From the NCBI GenBank assembly GCA_014529385.2, contig CM043949.1:112344477-112408476 (forward strand): a stretch of 64,000 nucleotides of DNA, written 5' to 3'. This stretch comes from Adiantum capillus-veneris (taxonomy: Eukaryota > Streptophyta > Polypodiopsida > Polypodiales > Pteridaceae). The translations under genes and the position numbers were made by a program. The notes beneath the pieces are model-generated. The model was given only the letters and a program-made list of their open reading frames with translations, did no database searches and had not been told where the DNA came from. Of this stretch, positions 11,656-22,523 are shown piece by piece. How positions within the stretch are numbered: the first letter of the stretch is position 1; each line of letters begins with the position of its first letter.

Positions 11656-13809
11656 ATTGTACAGGAAGATTTGTTGTAGGCAATGAGAGGGGGTAAACAA
11701 GGCTAGTGCAGACCTAGAAGAAGGAAAAGGAGGATGAAGCGCAGATCTAGAAGCAGAAGAAGGAGAAGGAGGACCTAAAACTCATCTTGAGTCTTGAGTT
11801 CCCTAAATATGAGCACTCAATGATAACCTTTCCGTAACCCTAGCTCAACCTCAAAGACAACCCAATAAAACTGTGAGACATTATGAGCTGTCTTCAACAT
11901 AAAGAGCATGAGATTCTATTGGACTTTTCTTCAATTTCATAAAATTTAAGAAAAAACCAACGCCTTTTTCATTGGCAAAAAGGGGAGGCATCAGTGATCA
12001 CTAAGGCCTCACCCCTTTGGGACAGGCAAAGAATGATTAAAACTGGACAACAATGGTATGTTCTAGAGGTGCATGCATCTATCTCTGTGATTCCTTCACA
12101 GCATCATACTCTTCATCCACCACACTAGTCAATAGCCTCTATTATGGCCCTCTACATGTTTGGGGATGTCTACTAGCAAGGATCCCTTCAACAAATTTGC
12201 ATCCTATTGACCTCTCTTGGATAATTTTGTGCACCTCTTCTCTCTGCCAATATCATCCTCTATAGAGTACCCGCTTTAGAACAAACCCAAGAACTTGAGC
12301 AACAATTACCCATGCGCAGTGAATGCACCATCTAAGGTCTACGGGAACTTTGTCTGTATTCAATGATAATGTTTCAATAGCGGGGCGATTGTCGAAGCAA
12401 GCCACAAAATGAAATCTAAGTGCACATTGCGAGTAGAGAGCCAGATCACCTGCCCACACAACCTAGCCTTATAAAATATACTTATTAAAAAATGCATACA
12501 TAATGATTGGAGAATGCCCATTGTCCTTTTTTTGCTTTGTCCACAATGCCCAAACTATGTCAATGGTGTAGCTGAAGCCTAAATGGCTCGTCCTTTTGTG
12601 TTCTACACTTCTAATGCTATTATACTTTTGAAGTTTTTCTGTCAATTTTTTGAATATCTTTGAGGTAATGACATTTCATACATACTAGCATTAACTTTAA
12701 CAAGAAAAAATTGGTATGATTCCATGGAGTTTTCCCATGTAGCTAAAGTAATTCATGATCATTTAAGGAGACTACTAACGCATTATGACTTTTCAATTTT
12801 TTTACTATCCGTGCCCTTGAGTCTTGTTGTACACAATGTGATCACTCTCTCTTGTGGTTATCACGTTTCTCTACTTTTGGTACCCTGCAAAAGGGTTGTA
12901 CAATCAAAATATATGCTTACATTATAAGATACTTCTTTGTAGACTTGCTAGTGATGCAGTAGACATTGCATTTTCAAATTATTATGCAGGCCACCGTGAG
13001 TTTTCACATTGTTACACTGTTTTTCTTAGAATATAGATGAAAATTGTCCTTTTCCTCTCAACTAGAATTTTTACTTTTTGAAGCGGCATGAGTGTAAGTT
13101 GAGACACACTTTTACTAATGAACACTAGACCTTGGCCCACTAATTAGCTCAATGTTCGACCCTATTATTTGATACATTGGACTATAGTAAAGGAGCATGT
13201 AACTCCAACCACATGGATGGTTCTCTTTTGGAGGGAGAGGAAGAGGGATCGTCCAAAAATTATGGACAAATCCTTTGCATAGCATCCACATTAGTTCATG
13301 TATGTCAATGCAAATATATGAATTATTAAAATTTTAGGTTAAAATTTGACAATGTTGAGAGGTTTTTGATAAAGGTTTACAGATTTCTCTCTCCCCCTCC
13401 AATCCCCTTTCCCGCCCCTCTCTACCTACACTAGACATCAAGAAATAAGTAGAGGGTTACCTCTATTCTATATGCATATGTCACCCCTATTTAAAACCCC
13501 TCTCCCTTACAGTCATGTGATACCATACGGAACTACATAGTGAATCCCCCGAGGCTTTGACCAATAAAAATTGAATTATGTTTATTTTGTGAGAACGTTT
13601 GCTTAGAAAACTAAAGGAACTTTACATAAAATCCTTGAAGTAAATTTTTAAAAAAAGATACTATTGTTATTTGCCTCTCTATGAGAATAGGGGTGGCCCA
13701 TTCAAGTACTTGCTTGCCTCTTGGGATCAAAAAAATCAACCCACCTCTTGATTTTGGCCCACCCTATTAACAAGATTTGTGTGCCTAGATGTATACCAAA
13801 TGAGAATGG
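11656..13809. other. Gene-free stretch
   Basis: AT-rich sequence with only short random reading frames. A purine-rich GAAGAAGGAGAAGGAGGA-like run lies at 11700-11780, upstream of the kinase-like fragment. I see no RNA gene or mobile-element terminus. Confidence 0.5.
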
Positions 13810-13814
13810 TGATA

Positions 13815-13912
13815 TGATGCCAGGTGCCGCACTGGCCTCGAACCAGGGAAGGCCACTTCATGCTTGTCCAAAGAAAATTCCCACCATTGGTTCCATTGCC
13901 CATCTCCTATGA
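13815..13912 (-). repeat. Possible tRNA-derived SINE head
   Basis: The minus strand contains CTGGTTCGAGGCC, which fits the RNA polymerase III B box (GGTTCGANNCC). The upstream A-box match is weak. It may be a decayed tRNA-derived SINE. No target duplication was found. Confidence 0.3.
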
Positions 13913-14361
13913 ATGATCTCAACCTCCATATACCAGTTCAATGTTGTTGGGTCCTTTCCAAGACCCAAGGGATCAAACCCATAATGGTTGGTTAGTGACC
14001 CATCTGCTATTTAGGATCAACCATGTTGTCTCCTCCTCTCATGCTACAAAGCCATGGCTTCTTACTATAAGAGGACTTTGCAAAGACCTCTTTAGTTTCC
14101 ATGCACACAAAGATCCATTCAAAGGGACCAATGAGAAACAGGGGCAAGACTTTAGGGTAGACGAGGTGACAAGCAAGGCACCCAAAATTGTTAAATGAAC
14201 AGAAGAAACGGTGTGGCTGACAATCGTAGCATCCATTACTTTGAAATACCAAGTTTGTGTGCAAACCTAGAAGAGATATCACAAAAATCCTCGCAAAAGA
14301 TTAAAGCTTCTTCTGTAGGTGAGCGAGGGTTGTTCTGTGGTTGCTTAAGCCACAATCGTGG

Positions 14362-14372
14362 CTCTGATACCA
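14362..14372 (-). other. Orphan primer binding site next to a probable LTR
   Basis: The minus strand reads TGGTATCAGAG, one base from TGAAAGATGTTGG at 14374, the expected start of an LTR to the right. This marks the 5' end of another minus-strand LTR element whose body would run leftward. I could not find the partner LTR or any coding sequence, so the element is probably truncated or rearranged. Confidence 0.5.
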
Positions 14373-14373
14373 G

Positions 14374-15330
14374 TGAAAGATGTTGGAGCTAGGAAGGATG
14401 ATAGCACAAACTGAACATGGAGTAGTGGGAGAGTGAGAAGCAAATATGGTAGCACACAAAAACAGAGAGATTCTATTAGGTCTCTATAGACCTATAAAAT
14501 TGACTTCACAATTATAAGATAATGTTCACACTCATCTCAGCCGCCCAAGTTGGGTTGACTTTAACAACAGGATGATACCACAAATAAGTCAAATGATGAC
14601 AATGATGATGATGACACAGACACTTGGGGGGTCACAATGTATAAATTGTGTATATTGTGTGTGTTCAAGGACTATTCTAAAAACCCCTTATTTGTGCATT
14701 TTTTACAAATAAAATACACCCTTTTCCTATTCAATCTATAATTTTTTTTCCAATTCCATTTTATGGTGCCCTTCTCTATGTGAAAATGTGAGAAAATTTG
14801 AAATTTAATAACCCCTTTTGTTGCACTCATGTGATGGTCACATAATTATTATGTGATCCCTCCAAGCACGGACACTATTGGTCCAAGAAGGTTAACTAGC
14901 CCTACTAAACCAGCTCTAGACAGGCCAACGAGTAGCCCTAGCCAACTCCATGCAACCTAGCTGATCAGAGTCAAACCTAGAAAGAGACCGCTTCTATCCA
15001 TGTTAACGTGGCCTTGCTTCTGTCCGTGTTGGCATGGCCTTGCCTACTTCCCTGATGTTACAATGAGTTTCGTGCCAAGACTATCCCACCTCGTGCCACC
15101 TTGAACTTTTCCTTTGCACATATTTCCCCTTTCTTTCTACTCCAGGTCTGATTGATTATAGCCACCTTTTCCTTAAGTTTTTTCTCCTTTAGCTTTTCCT
15201 TTTTTTTAAGGCCGAGGAATATCTTGCTACATTGTCACAATTTGGCTCAATAAAGATTTGGCCCAACTATGTTGGAGCTATTTCTTTTATGAGAATCTTG
15301 CAAAATGCTTGCTTCTAGTCACTACAGAAA
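14374..15330. other. Probable LTR remnant and non-coding sequence
   Basis: It starts with TG directly after the orphan primer site. The right end of the LTR could not be defined. No coding sequence is visible. Confidence 0.3.
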
Positions 15331-16033
15331 TGCATTCTAAAATAGAGGACCAGGGTTTAGAGCAGACTTGGTAGGAGAACTCATGAAGAAGCTAAATATT
15401 CAGCATCAACACTCTAGTCCTTACTACCCTCAGTGCAATGGTTTGGTGGAAAAGGTAAATGGAATCATTTGCAAAATTCTCACCAAACAGGTACATGCCA
15501 GGCGCCAAGAGTGGGACAAACACCTGAATGGAGCTCTATGGGCCTATAGAACCTCCTTCAAAACCACATTAGGGTACACACCCTTTCATTTGGTTTATGG
15601 AAAGGAGGCGCTTTTGCCCATTGAAGTGAAGTTAACAAGTCTTCGAATATTGGGTAGCCAGGTAGGCTCTCAAAAGGAGAAAGTACATCAAAGGATCATG
15701 GATCTAGAGAGGCTGCAATTGGATCGTGAAGAAGCCATCAACCACTATTCTCAAGAAGCAGAGAAGCGCAGAGAAAAGTTCAACAAAAAGCTAGCATCCA
15801 AAGACATCAAAAAGGGATCTCTGGTGCTTCGATATGACAATCGCTTCGACACTCGTAAGGATGGAAAGTTTCTTTTCCGATGGGAAGGCCCGTTCTTGGT
15901 CACCAAAAAGTTCAAAAATGGCTCTTACAGACTTCAAGACATTGATGGTAAAGTGCACAAGACCAGGACAAATGGATGGCGTCTAAAGCCTTATCACATC
16001 AGGATAAGGTCAGCTCAAGATCAAAGAAAGTAG
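15331..16033 (+). pseudogene. Ty3/gypsy integrase, C-terminal part
   Basis: The frame contains the end of the integrase core: a decayed NRGPGFRADL for the usual SDRGxxF, then SPYYPQCNGLVEKVN with the catalytic-core glutamate region, and WAYRTSFKTTLGYTPFHLVYG. A C-terminal tail with FLFRWEGPFLVTKKFKNGSYRL (positions about 170-192 of the fragment) follows and ends at a TAG at 16031. Upstream the frame breaks at once, so zinc finger, RT, RNase H and gag are lost. The protein would join retroelement cDNA to host DNA. A G-rich tract and a probable LTR follow directly, as expected for the 3' end of a plus-strand gypsy element. Confidence 0.85.
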
Positions 16034-16059
16034 GCTAGAGTCATAAATACCCCTAGCCA

Positions 16060-16074
16060 GGTTTGGGGGGGCTA
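16060..16074 (+). other. Polypurine tract-like G run
   Basis: GGTTTGGGGGGGCTA follows the integrase stop within 40 bases and precedes TGATCC, a plausible LTR start. Confidence 0.45.
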
Positions 16075-17340
16075 TGATCCGAGCCTATCACAAAAAAATT
16101 TTTATCATATTTTGTTGGTTTTCCTTGCTTCTAGAGGATTACAATAAAAGAAAGAGTGAGAACAACCTCTTGGAAAAATTAAAAAAAAATGATTTGATAG
16201 GAATTTTTTCTTGACTAGTTCACCGGAGGTGAAAGGTAGAGGGAGAACCTAGTGGTAAAGGGAAGGGAAAATATGTAAATGTGAAAAGAAAAGATATGAT
16301 GTGGTTGTGGAGCCATGCACCCATGATTCAAGGGTCATGAGTGGCTCATATCATCATGGCTTTGGAGCCATATGATGATTCAAACAAATGGGACCCAAGT
16401 GGAAGACTTGGTAAAGGAAGGAACCAGACACATGATTTTTCTGAATTTTTAAAAACTACTTCCACTCCGATCCAAGAAAATTTGTCTCATCAAAGTTGTA
16501 GCTGATGAGCTGGAGATTCTGGCCATATTTTTTTAATAATTTTTGCATCTACGGTCTAGGAGATATGGCCAAAATGGCGGACGCCAGTTTTTTCAACTGT
16601 GGTGGAGACCACCCCCTCTACCTTTACACACACACACCCTTCCTTTTCCACATTGAGACCTTCTCTAAAAATCAACCATTAGTCTTCTCACCCTCCTCTC
16701 CTTCCTCCTCTCTCTCAAGCTCAAAAACCCATCAAAATTCCTCTTCTAATCACCTCTCAAGTCATGCTTAATCTTGTTGTAATTCATAAGTTCTCATTCA
16801 ACCCCTTTCTATTATTACTAGATATGTATTGATTTTATGTAGATTCTTTACATTTTAAAATAAGGAAGCTCTTAGACTCAAGCTATGGAGGAAGGAGTGA
16901 AGACAACACAAGTGATGATGGAGCTAATTGGTCAACAAATCAGTTGGAAGGAGCTTCTTCATTGGTTGAATGTCCCTAATCAAGCTTCATTTGTACAAAT
17001 TACACTTGGATCTTAACCTCACTCCTAATCACTCTCTTTCCTTTATAAAGAGGCCTTCCCCTTTGTAATTTCAAGCCTCCCTCAGCCCCATTGAGTCTTT
17101 GTATCACTCACCATGAGCCCATAAGCTCATTCATTCACTCTATTCTTGCACATTCTAGAGTGCAAATTGTTTCATGCTAGTAACCTCTCCTCCTCTTACT
17201 TATGTTAATTAAGAGAAATCTTTTATATGTTTGTGAGAGTGCTTGATGTGATCTTGGCTAATCCTTGAGTGGTTGTTTGGTAATCTACATGACTATTTGT
17301 GTTGGGAGTGTTTGAAGTCATCCATTCCTTGTACACACAC
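16075..17340 (+). repeat. Probable 3' LTR of a plus-strand gypsy element
   Basis: It begins with TGATCCGAGCC after the G-rich tract and carries a well-placed TATAAA at 17044-17049, followed by a C/T-rich stretch like a retroelement transcription start region. No second copy is present in the window and the right end is uncertain, so this is a position-based call. Confidence 0.4.
17044..17049 (+). promoter_or_regulatory. TATA box of the putative LTR
   Basis: TATAAA with a GC-richer segment downstream (GAGGCCTTCCCC), typical for a plant LTR promoter. Confidence 0.35.
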
Positions 17341-17352
17341 TAAGGTTAATGC

Positions 17353-17358
<6 letters not shown>

Positions 17359-17422
<64 letters not shown>
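17359..17422. repeat. (CT)n microsatellite
   Basis: An uninterrupted run of 32 CT units between the putative LTR and the coding remnant at 17601. Confidence 0.97.
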
Positions 17423-17425
<3 letters not shown>

Positions 17426-17600
17426 TGTAGCGGTCCTAGCCCACGCTTCCAAGACTAGGTGGTGCCCTTATCTCATTTCCCTTGTGGCGCAATGGAGTTT
17501 GGTTTGGTGTAGAGGCCGCCATTCCAAATTTCGTTCGTCAATGCCTTGCCTATGCAAGAGGTTTAACTACAAAGGTTTATCTAGTTATCTAGCCCATATA

Positions 17601-17750
17601 CAATGAACTTATTGATGAGATGGATTGTGTTAGAGCTTTTTACCAACTCCAAGACTTGCATGAGCACACCAATGCTTTGTGGTTGGTAGCCAAGACCATA
17701 GTGCTCAAGACCACTGAATAGAATGATGCAGTCTCTGAGCTGAAAGAAGA
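17601..17750 (+). pseudogene. Coiled-coil coding remnant, split by the 11.1-kb element (left part)
   Basis: The plus frame contains MDCVRAFYQLQDLHEHTNAL and, after one stop, NDAVSELKE. The frame stops at the left LTR (17751). Beyond the right LTR (28865) the same frame resumes with DLANFREIMGQWKEKLSRLC. It is probably part of an older retroelement ORF. I do not recognise the family. Confidence 0.45.
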
Positions 17751-18661
17751 TGTGCGACAAGTGTCTAACGTCACTCCTATCTTATTGCAGGTTTAGCGAG
17801 AACCATGATTAAATTGTCAATCCATGGGACGAAGCTGACTCGACCAGTGCATAGAGGCTACAAGAGGTTTTCAATCTTTGGGAAAACAACAAACAACTCG
17901 CATCTAACTCAAGCTACACTCAAGTGACTGAAATCACCAAAACCAATTGCTCATTGGCCAACAAATCACATCCATTACATCATCAAATGACGTCCAAACG
18001 TAATGAAACTTCTAGGACAAGTTTATAAGACCTAAGCACACATGCTTATGGTCTCAAATCCCACTTTAGGTCAAGTGCAAAAATCGCGATTATTAACAGA
18101 AGTGGATTTTTGACCTAGTCGTTTTCGATCCAGAATGCATCTAAATGCTCAGCAAATGATGCCCCAATACCCCACATATACTTAGTTTTTGATTTTGAAG
18201 TGTAAACTCCTACTTATGATGAAATTAGGCCGTGGGTCGGCGATGCAAAAAGCTACAAAATACAGTGAAATGCTTACGTCAATGCGTAGATCTCTTACCT
18301 ACGATTGCAATGAAATAGACACGACTGCAATCGGGGAGGGAGTAGGAAGCGCGAGAAGGAGAGAAGTGAGCGTCGTTAGCTCATGCTGTGTATTTCATTA
18401 TCCAAAACTTAAAATTAACTTACAAAAATTGGCTTTTATACCCTAGCCAAGGGTTTTGGTGGTCAAAACTAATAATTTGGGAGCTCTAACTAAATATGGG
18501 ATGACAAGTTGATACAATCTGGAGGCTTGTAGCCCCAACTCATCAATTACAAAGATTTATCCGGCAAATAGGAGTTACAATATTCTCGATTTATCAAAAT
18601 AATAAGTGGTTTTACAATGAGAGCTCCAAAAAAAGATATCCAAGTTAGCTTGCTGCTAACA
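17751..18661 (-). repeat. 3' LTR of the 11.1-kb element
   Basis: It aligns along its whole length to 27955-28864 with many substitutions and short indels, roughly one difference per 12-13 bases in the first half by eye. The insertion is therefore old. Both LTRs contain an AATCGCGATTATTAAC-like palindrome half related to the leader array (18079, 28283). Confidence 0.9.
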
Positions 18662-18680
18662 TTCCCCCCCTCCTCGCCTG
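18662..18680 (-). other. Polypurine tract
   Basis: On the minus strand, GGCGAGGAGGGGGGAA directly precedes the TGTTAGCAGC start of the 3' LTR. Confidence 0.75.
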
Positions 18681-18898
18681 TGTCGTCCCTTGACACAGCT
18701 TTATGGGCTGAAATAATCTTTGGGTTGATGGTTGGCGAGGTGGTCTTTAAGTGCATGTCGAGCCTTTTCGTATCTGATCTTTGTTTCTTTTTCTCGCACT
18801 TGCAAAAACTGCATAGCGACTCTGTTTTTAAGCTCGACTGCGGAGTAGCCTACAAATCTTGAAGTGAGGTTGCTGATCACTGGCCCAAAAATCTTCGT

Positions 18899-21089
18899 TC
18901 ACCAAGTGAAAAACCCTGTGTAAAACGCTTCCTCAAACGCCAACATATTATGAGAAGGTAAGAACATGCAGCGGGCGTAGAAGCCATAGAGGACTTCTTC
19001 GGAAGGTTGACCACTGAGATCATAGCATAAACCCTTATTGCCCTCGTGGAAAGACATCCATGTGGCTCCTGCTTGCTCTAGCTCAAGAAAGACTTCAATG
19101 CAGGTGAGCAGCATTTGGCAAATATCAGAAAGCATCGCACATGATAGATCAGGAAGACTTTTGAAGAATGCCATGGCGCCCGTGAGGGTTTTCACCATGT
19201 ATTCTTCTGTCGGAGATCCCTTTTTTGGAGCTGGAAATCTTGGATAATTTAGCCATGTCGGCCGCTTCTTTGTGACTGCCTCATGTGCTTTCCATGTCCT
19301 TACTCTTGGTACAGGACAAAAAGTTGGATAGTTTTGAAGTGCCACAGGTGCTCTTGTGAACAGAATCAGGTTTCTAGGATTCTTGTTTATCCAGCTCTTT
19401 CTCCACTTGGGGTGGACTTCATCTGCGCCTTCTATTTGCATGTCTTTATAAAGTCTTTCCTTGACCTGGAGCAACTCTACCTTTATCAAGGGATATGGCA
19501 TGGATTTTTGATGCCATTGTGCATTGATTTGATTGGGAGTGAGTTGAGTAACATTGACAGAGTAAAGAACTCTCAACTCCCAATCCATCGTCGCTTTCCA
19601 CTGCTCATTTGTCTCTTGTGTAAGCTTTTCCTTAAGTGCATCTTCCTCATCTTTTGACAGCTGGAGCATTGGCAATGTATCAGCTTCTGTTAATGGTACT
19701 TGGAAATCTTCTTTGCCACTTAGCCCTTCTATTAGCTCTATTTCCATCTCAGCGAAAGAGACTGAGGGAATATCAATGTGTGGTTGCTCTGACGTGCCTG
19801 CTTCTTCCTGCATCGATTTTTGTCCATCTCTTTGCAGTTGGTTGACTCTCTTTAGCTCGGCTATTTCTTTGAGCAGATCTTCTTCCCATTGTACCCGCAT
19901 TAATGCCAGGTCTCTACGTTGTGACTGCTCTAGTTTTAGCTCTAGCTCAAAATCTTTGTTCTTTTTCTCTAGTGCTTTGTACACTTCATATGTTCCTTTG
20001 ATCGAGGCAACTGCGGGATTTTCTTGTATCTGTTGCAAAAAGGTTGCTTGATCGTTGATCCTCTGCTTTGAATATTACAATGAGGTGTTCGCAACATCTA
20101 GCGGTACTTGAATCTTTTGAACTAACAGAGTTGTAGTCAAGAGTTCGTTACTAACCTCCGTCAGTTGTTTGTCTTTGGTTTTGCAAGCATCTGTCAACTT
20201 CATGAGAAGTTCACCTAATTCTTCCATTTCCTTTTTTTGTTCCTCTCTTGCTAGCTGGTGTTGTTTAGCTTTAGCTTTCAATTCCTGGACTTGTTTTTGC
20301 AGATTAGTGATGACATTCAATCTGTCTTCTAAATCTCCTTGGAGAGCGTCAATCACCATCTCTAGTTCTTTAGCCTTTGTGTTGCAGCTAAGTGCTGTTG
20401 ATTGCAGTTGTTTTGTCATATCTTGTATTTTCTTTGAATATTCATTAACTTGCAGAATCACCTCATCATCGGTCTTCCAGTCTTCACTTCTTGATAGCTG
20501 CCTCAATGTTTTGGCAGTCTCTTGTGGTTCTCTTGGTGGGGTTGTGGCAGATGTTTGTTCCTCCCTTTGAGGCTGTGCTTGGACCTCTTTTGCTTTGTCA
20601 TCTTGAGGCTTCGTGCATGCCTCGGGCATTTCTTGCTCAGTGGTGGTAGAAGGGGTTTCTTCTATTTTCTATTCTTTTGTTTGCTCAAACTTTGTTGTCT
20701 CCTCTGGTGCAGGACTTTCTATCCTTTCCGACTCTGATTCTTTTGCTTTAACTTGGTCAGAAAGATTTGCTGCGTGTTGTGAAGATTCTATGCCTCTTTC
20801 TGTTCAGGCTCTTGTTCTTTAATGGGCTCTCCCTGCGTGGTTTTATCTGTTGGCGAAGGTGGTGGGCTTGGCATGGGGTGGTCATGTTGTTTTGTAAATG
20901 GTGAGGGTTGTCTCGGGGACATCCCACCTTCTTCGTGCTGGGCTTCACCTTGGTGTGTTGCTTCAACTTGTCCTTGCTGCTCTACCGCCTCTTTAGCTTT
21001 CCGTTCTGCTTCTTGGGATTCTTTCAGCTTTAATGTCTCTACCTCCATACATTCTTTCCAATAGATCCTTTGGATCTTCTGCTTCTCTT
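18899..21089 (-). pseudogene. Coiled-coil 3' ORF of the chimeric element, function unknown
   Basis: A long minus-strand coding region starts just after the copia LTR and runs in three pieces. The first (about 20790-21089) is Glu/Gln/Lys-rich with a proline/serine linker. The second (20075-20629) is predicted coiled coil with repeated heptads (such as LQGDLEDRLNVITNLQKQVQ). The third (18899-20038) starts coiled and ends in a folded-looking part with RPTWLNYPRFPAP, TGAMAFFKSLPDL and LTCIEVFLELEQAGATWM. A frameshift near 20790 and stops at 20670 and about 20040 break it. It sits between pol and the polypurine tract, where some gypsy lineages carry an extra ORF. I do not know its role. Confidence 0.55.
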
Positions 21090-21372
21090 TGTTGGAATTA
21101 GGGTTGCAGAGAAACGCACACAACTTGGAGAAGACGAAGGAAGCTCAAGGCACACAATAGAGAGTGTATTACTTAGTGTGCAATGGAAAGATTGATAGCC
21201 CTAGAGTGATGGGCGTATATACAATGCTCGGGGGGCGAAAACCTCCTAAAGAGGGAAAAAATGCCCCGGCGGTCCTAGTGTGTTCATGCACATCACTACC
21301 ACATGTATATGGTAACAAATCCCCCTTGGAGTGATGCGCTGAACGAGAGCTGGCACATGAGTAAAGGGAAAT
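18987..21372. repeat. Duplicated block, copy A (inside the element)
   Basis: 2,386 bp, nearly identical to 28953-31338 at a constant offset of 9,966. I found only two substitutions, near 20767 (A/G) and 21287 (T/C). It covers most of the coiled-coil ORF, the copia LTR and the copia polypurine tract. Confidence 0.95.
21090..21317 (-). repeat. Copia-type 3' LTR embedded in the gypsy element
   Basis: 228 bp. On the minus strand it starts TGTTACCATATACATG and ends CCCTAATTCCAACA. It directly follows a polypurine tract CCAAGGGGGATT (21318-21330), which itself follows the end of copia pol. An internal TTGTATATACG is TATA-like. The matching 5' LTR is not in the window. Confidence 0.75.
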
Positions 21373-21392
21373 TCCATGCCTTGAGGACATGA

Positions 21393-22145
21393 TCAGTCCA
21401 CAAAGGGGAGTAAGCCCAAAGATTTGCGGAAAGCTTCGAGCTTCTCACGAGACAATGCCTTTGTGAAAAGATCTACAAGGTTGTCCTGTGTTGGCACATA
21501 AGCCAAGCTGATCTATCCTGCTGAGAGCCTCTCCCTGACATAGTGGTAATGCACCTCAGTGTGCTTTGTGCGAGCATGAAAAACTGGGTTCCTCGCAATT
21601 GCCAATGCGCTCTGGCTGTCAGTGTAGATAGTGTTGGTAGTGTCCTGTCCAACACCCAAATCAACCATAAGGCGTCTGAGCCATACACACTCAACCGTAG
21701 CTGTGAAAACTGCCCTGTACTCAGCCTCACAACTCGAATTGGCCACAGTAGGTTGCTTCTTGCTCAACCACGATATACATGAATTGCCAAGCATGAAACA
21801 AAAACCACTTGTGGACAGTCGCATGTCAAAACAACCATCCCAATCTGAGCCCAAAAAAGCATGTAAGTCTGGCGGCAATGATTCCCCCTTGGGATAAAAC
21901 AAGCCAAGTTGTAAAGTGCCACTAAGGTAGCCAAAAATCCTCTTGACAACCTGCCAATGCTTAGACCCTGGGCTATACATAAATCCGCTGACCTGTGAGA
22001 CTGCAAACTGAATATCCGGCCTCCTGTTGCATACATAAATGAGGCAGCCAACAGCAGTTTGATAAAGAGTAACATCAGCAGGATCACCAACATCATGTAG
22101 ACTCAACTTCAAAACTATTTCCATGGGAGTGGCAATAGGTTTGCA
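21393..22145 (-). pseudogene. Ty1/copia RT C-terminal end and RNase H
   Basis: It begins abruptly with CKPIATPME, a motif after the copia RT palm, and continues with VGCLIYVCNRRPDIQFAVS and the RNase H motifs SWLSKKQPTVANSSCEAEYR, TDSQSALAIA and ARTKHTEVHYHYVRE. After a stop at 21513 it ends with DNLVDLFTKALSREKLEAF and LLPFVD, the usual copia pol terminus, at TGA 21393-21395. Gag, protease, integrase and most of RT are missing. The first part lies in one open frame with the gypsy protease to its right. Confidence 0.9.
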
Positions 22146-22523
22146 ATCCTCTCTATAAGTGTGATCTTTTAGATTAACTCTTGTTATTGATCCCACTTGC
22201 TTCAAGTACAGATAATTGTTTCCCCAGTCTTGGATGAGTTGTACCTGTCGCATGAAAGGTCTTCCCCATATGATTTCATAATTGAGTTTCTTTCCAAAGT
22301 CTACTATAGCAAAAGTGTGTGGATATTCAATACCGAAGGAATTAACTATCACTTTTTTAAGCAATCCTAATGGTCTTTCAATGTGTCCATCAGCCAATTG
22401 CAATTTCATTGGAGTTTGTCTAATGATTGGTTGTCCCCAGGATTCCCATACTGCTTTTGTGGCTATGGCTATGCCTGCCCCACTATCCAGTATTGCCATG
22501 GTTTCTATGTAATTATATTTCAC
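21513..22523 (-). CDS. Chimeric ORF: gypsy aspartic protease fused to copia RT/RNase H
   Basis: One uninterrupted 336-codon frame. Residues 1-126 are a retropepsin-like domain with the active-site triad DSGA (residues 13-16) and the flap/ending segment NYEIIWGRPFMRQ. It cleaves the polyprotein in gypsy elements. Residues 127-336 are the copia RT tail and RNase H, including the YTDSQSAL motif. The switch occurs between HTYRED and CKPIATP at about 22145/22146 with no stop. An aspartic protease followed by copia RNase H is not a natural gypsy or copia order. Whether it is expressed is unknown, and the ATG at 22523 is simply the first in frame. Confidence 0.8.
   Translation of the reverse strand: MKYNYIETMAILDSGAGIAIATKAVWESWGQPIIRQTPMKLQLADGHIERPLGLLKKVIVNSFGIEYPHTFAIVDFGKKLNYEIIWGRPFMRQVQLIQDWGNNYLYLKQVGSITRVNLKDHTYREDCKPIATPMEIVLKLSLHDVGDPADVTLYQTAVGCLIYVCNRRPDIQFAVSQVSGFMYSPGSKHWQVVKRIFGYLSGTLQLGLFYPKGESLPPDLHAFLGSDWDGCFDMRLSTSGFCFMLGNSCISWLSKKQPTVANSSCEAEYRAVFTATVECVWLRRLMVDLGVGQDTTNTIYTDSQSALAIARNPVFHARTKHTEVHYHYVRERLSAG

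Noticed and set aside
19038-20822. Plus-strand frames of 69-133 codons across the coiled-coil ORF (and 29004-30788)
   Set aside because: They are antisense shadows of the minus-strand ORF, with Ser/Cys/Leu-rich composition and no motifs.
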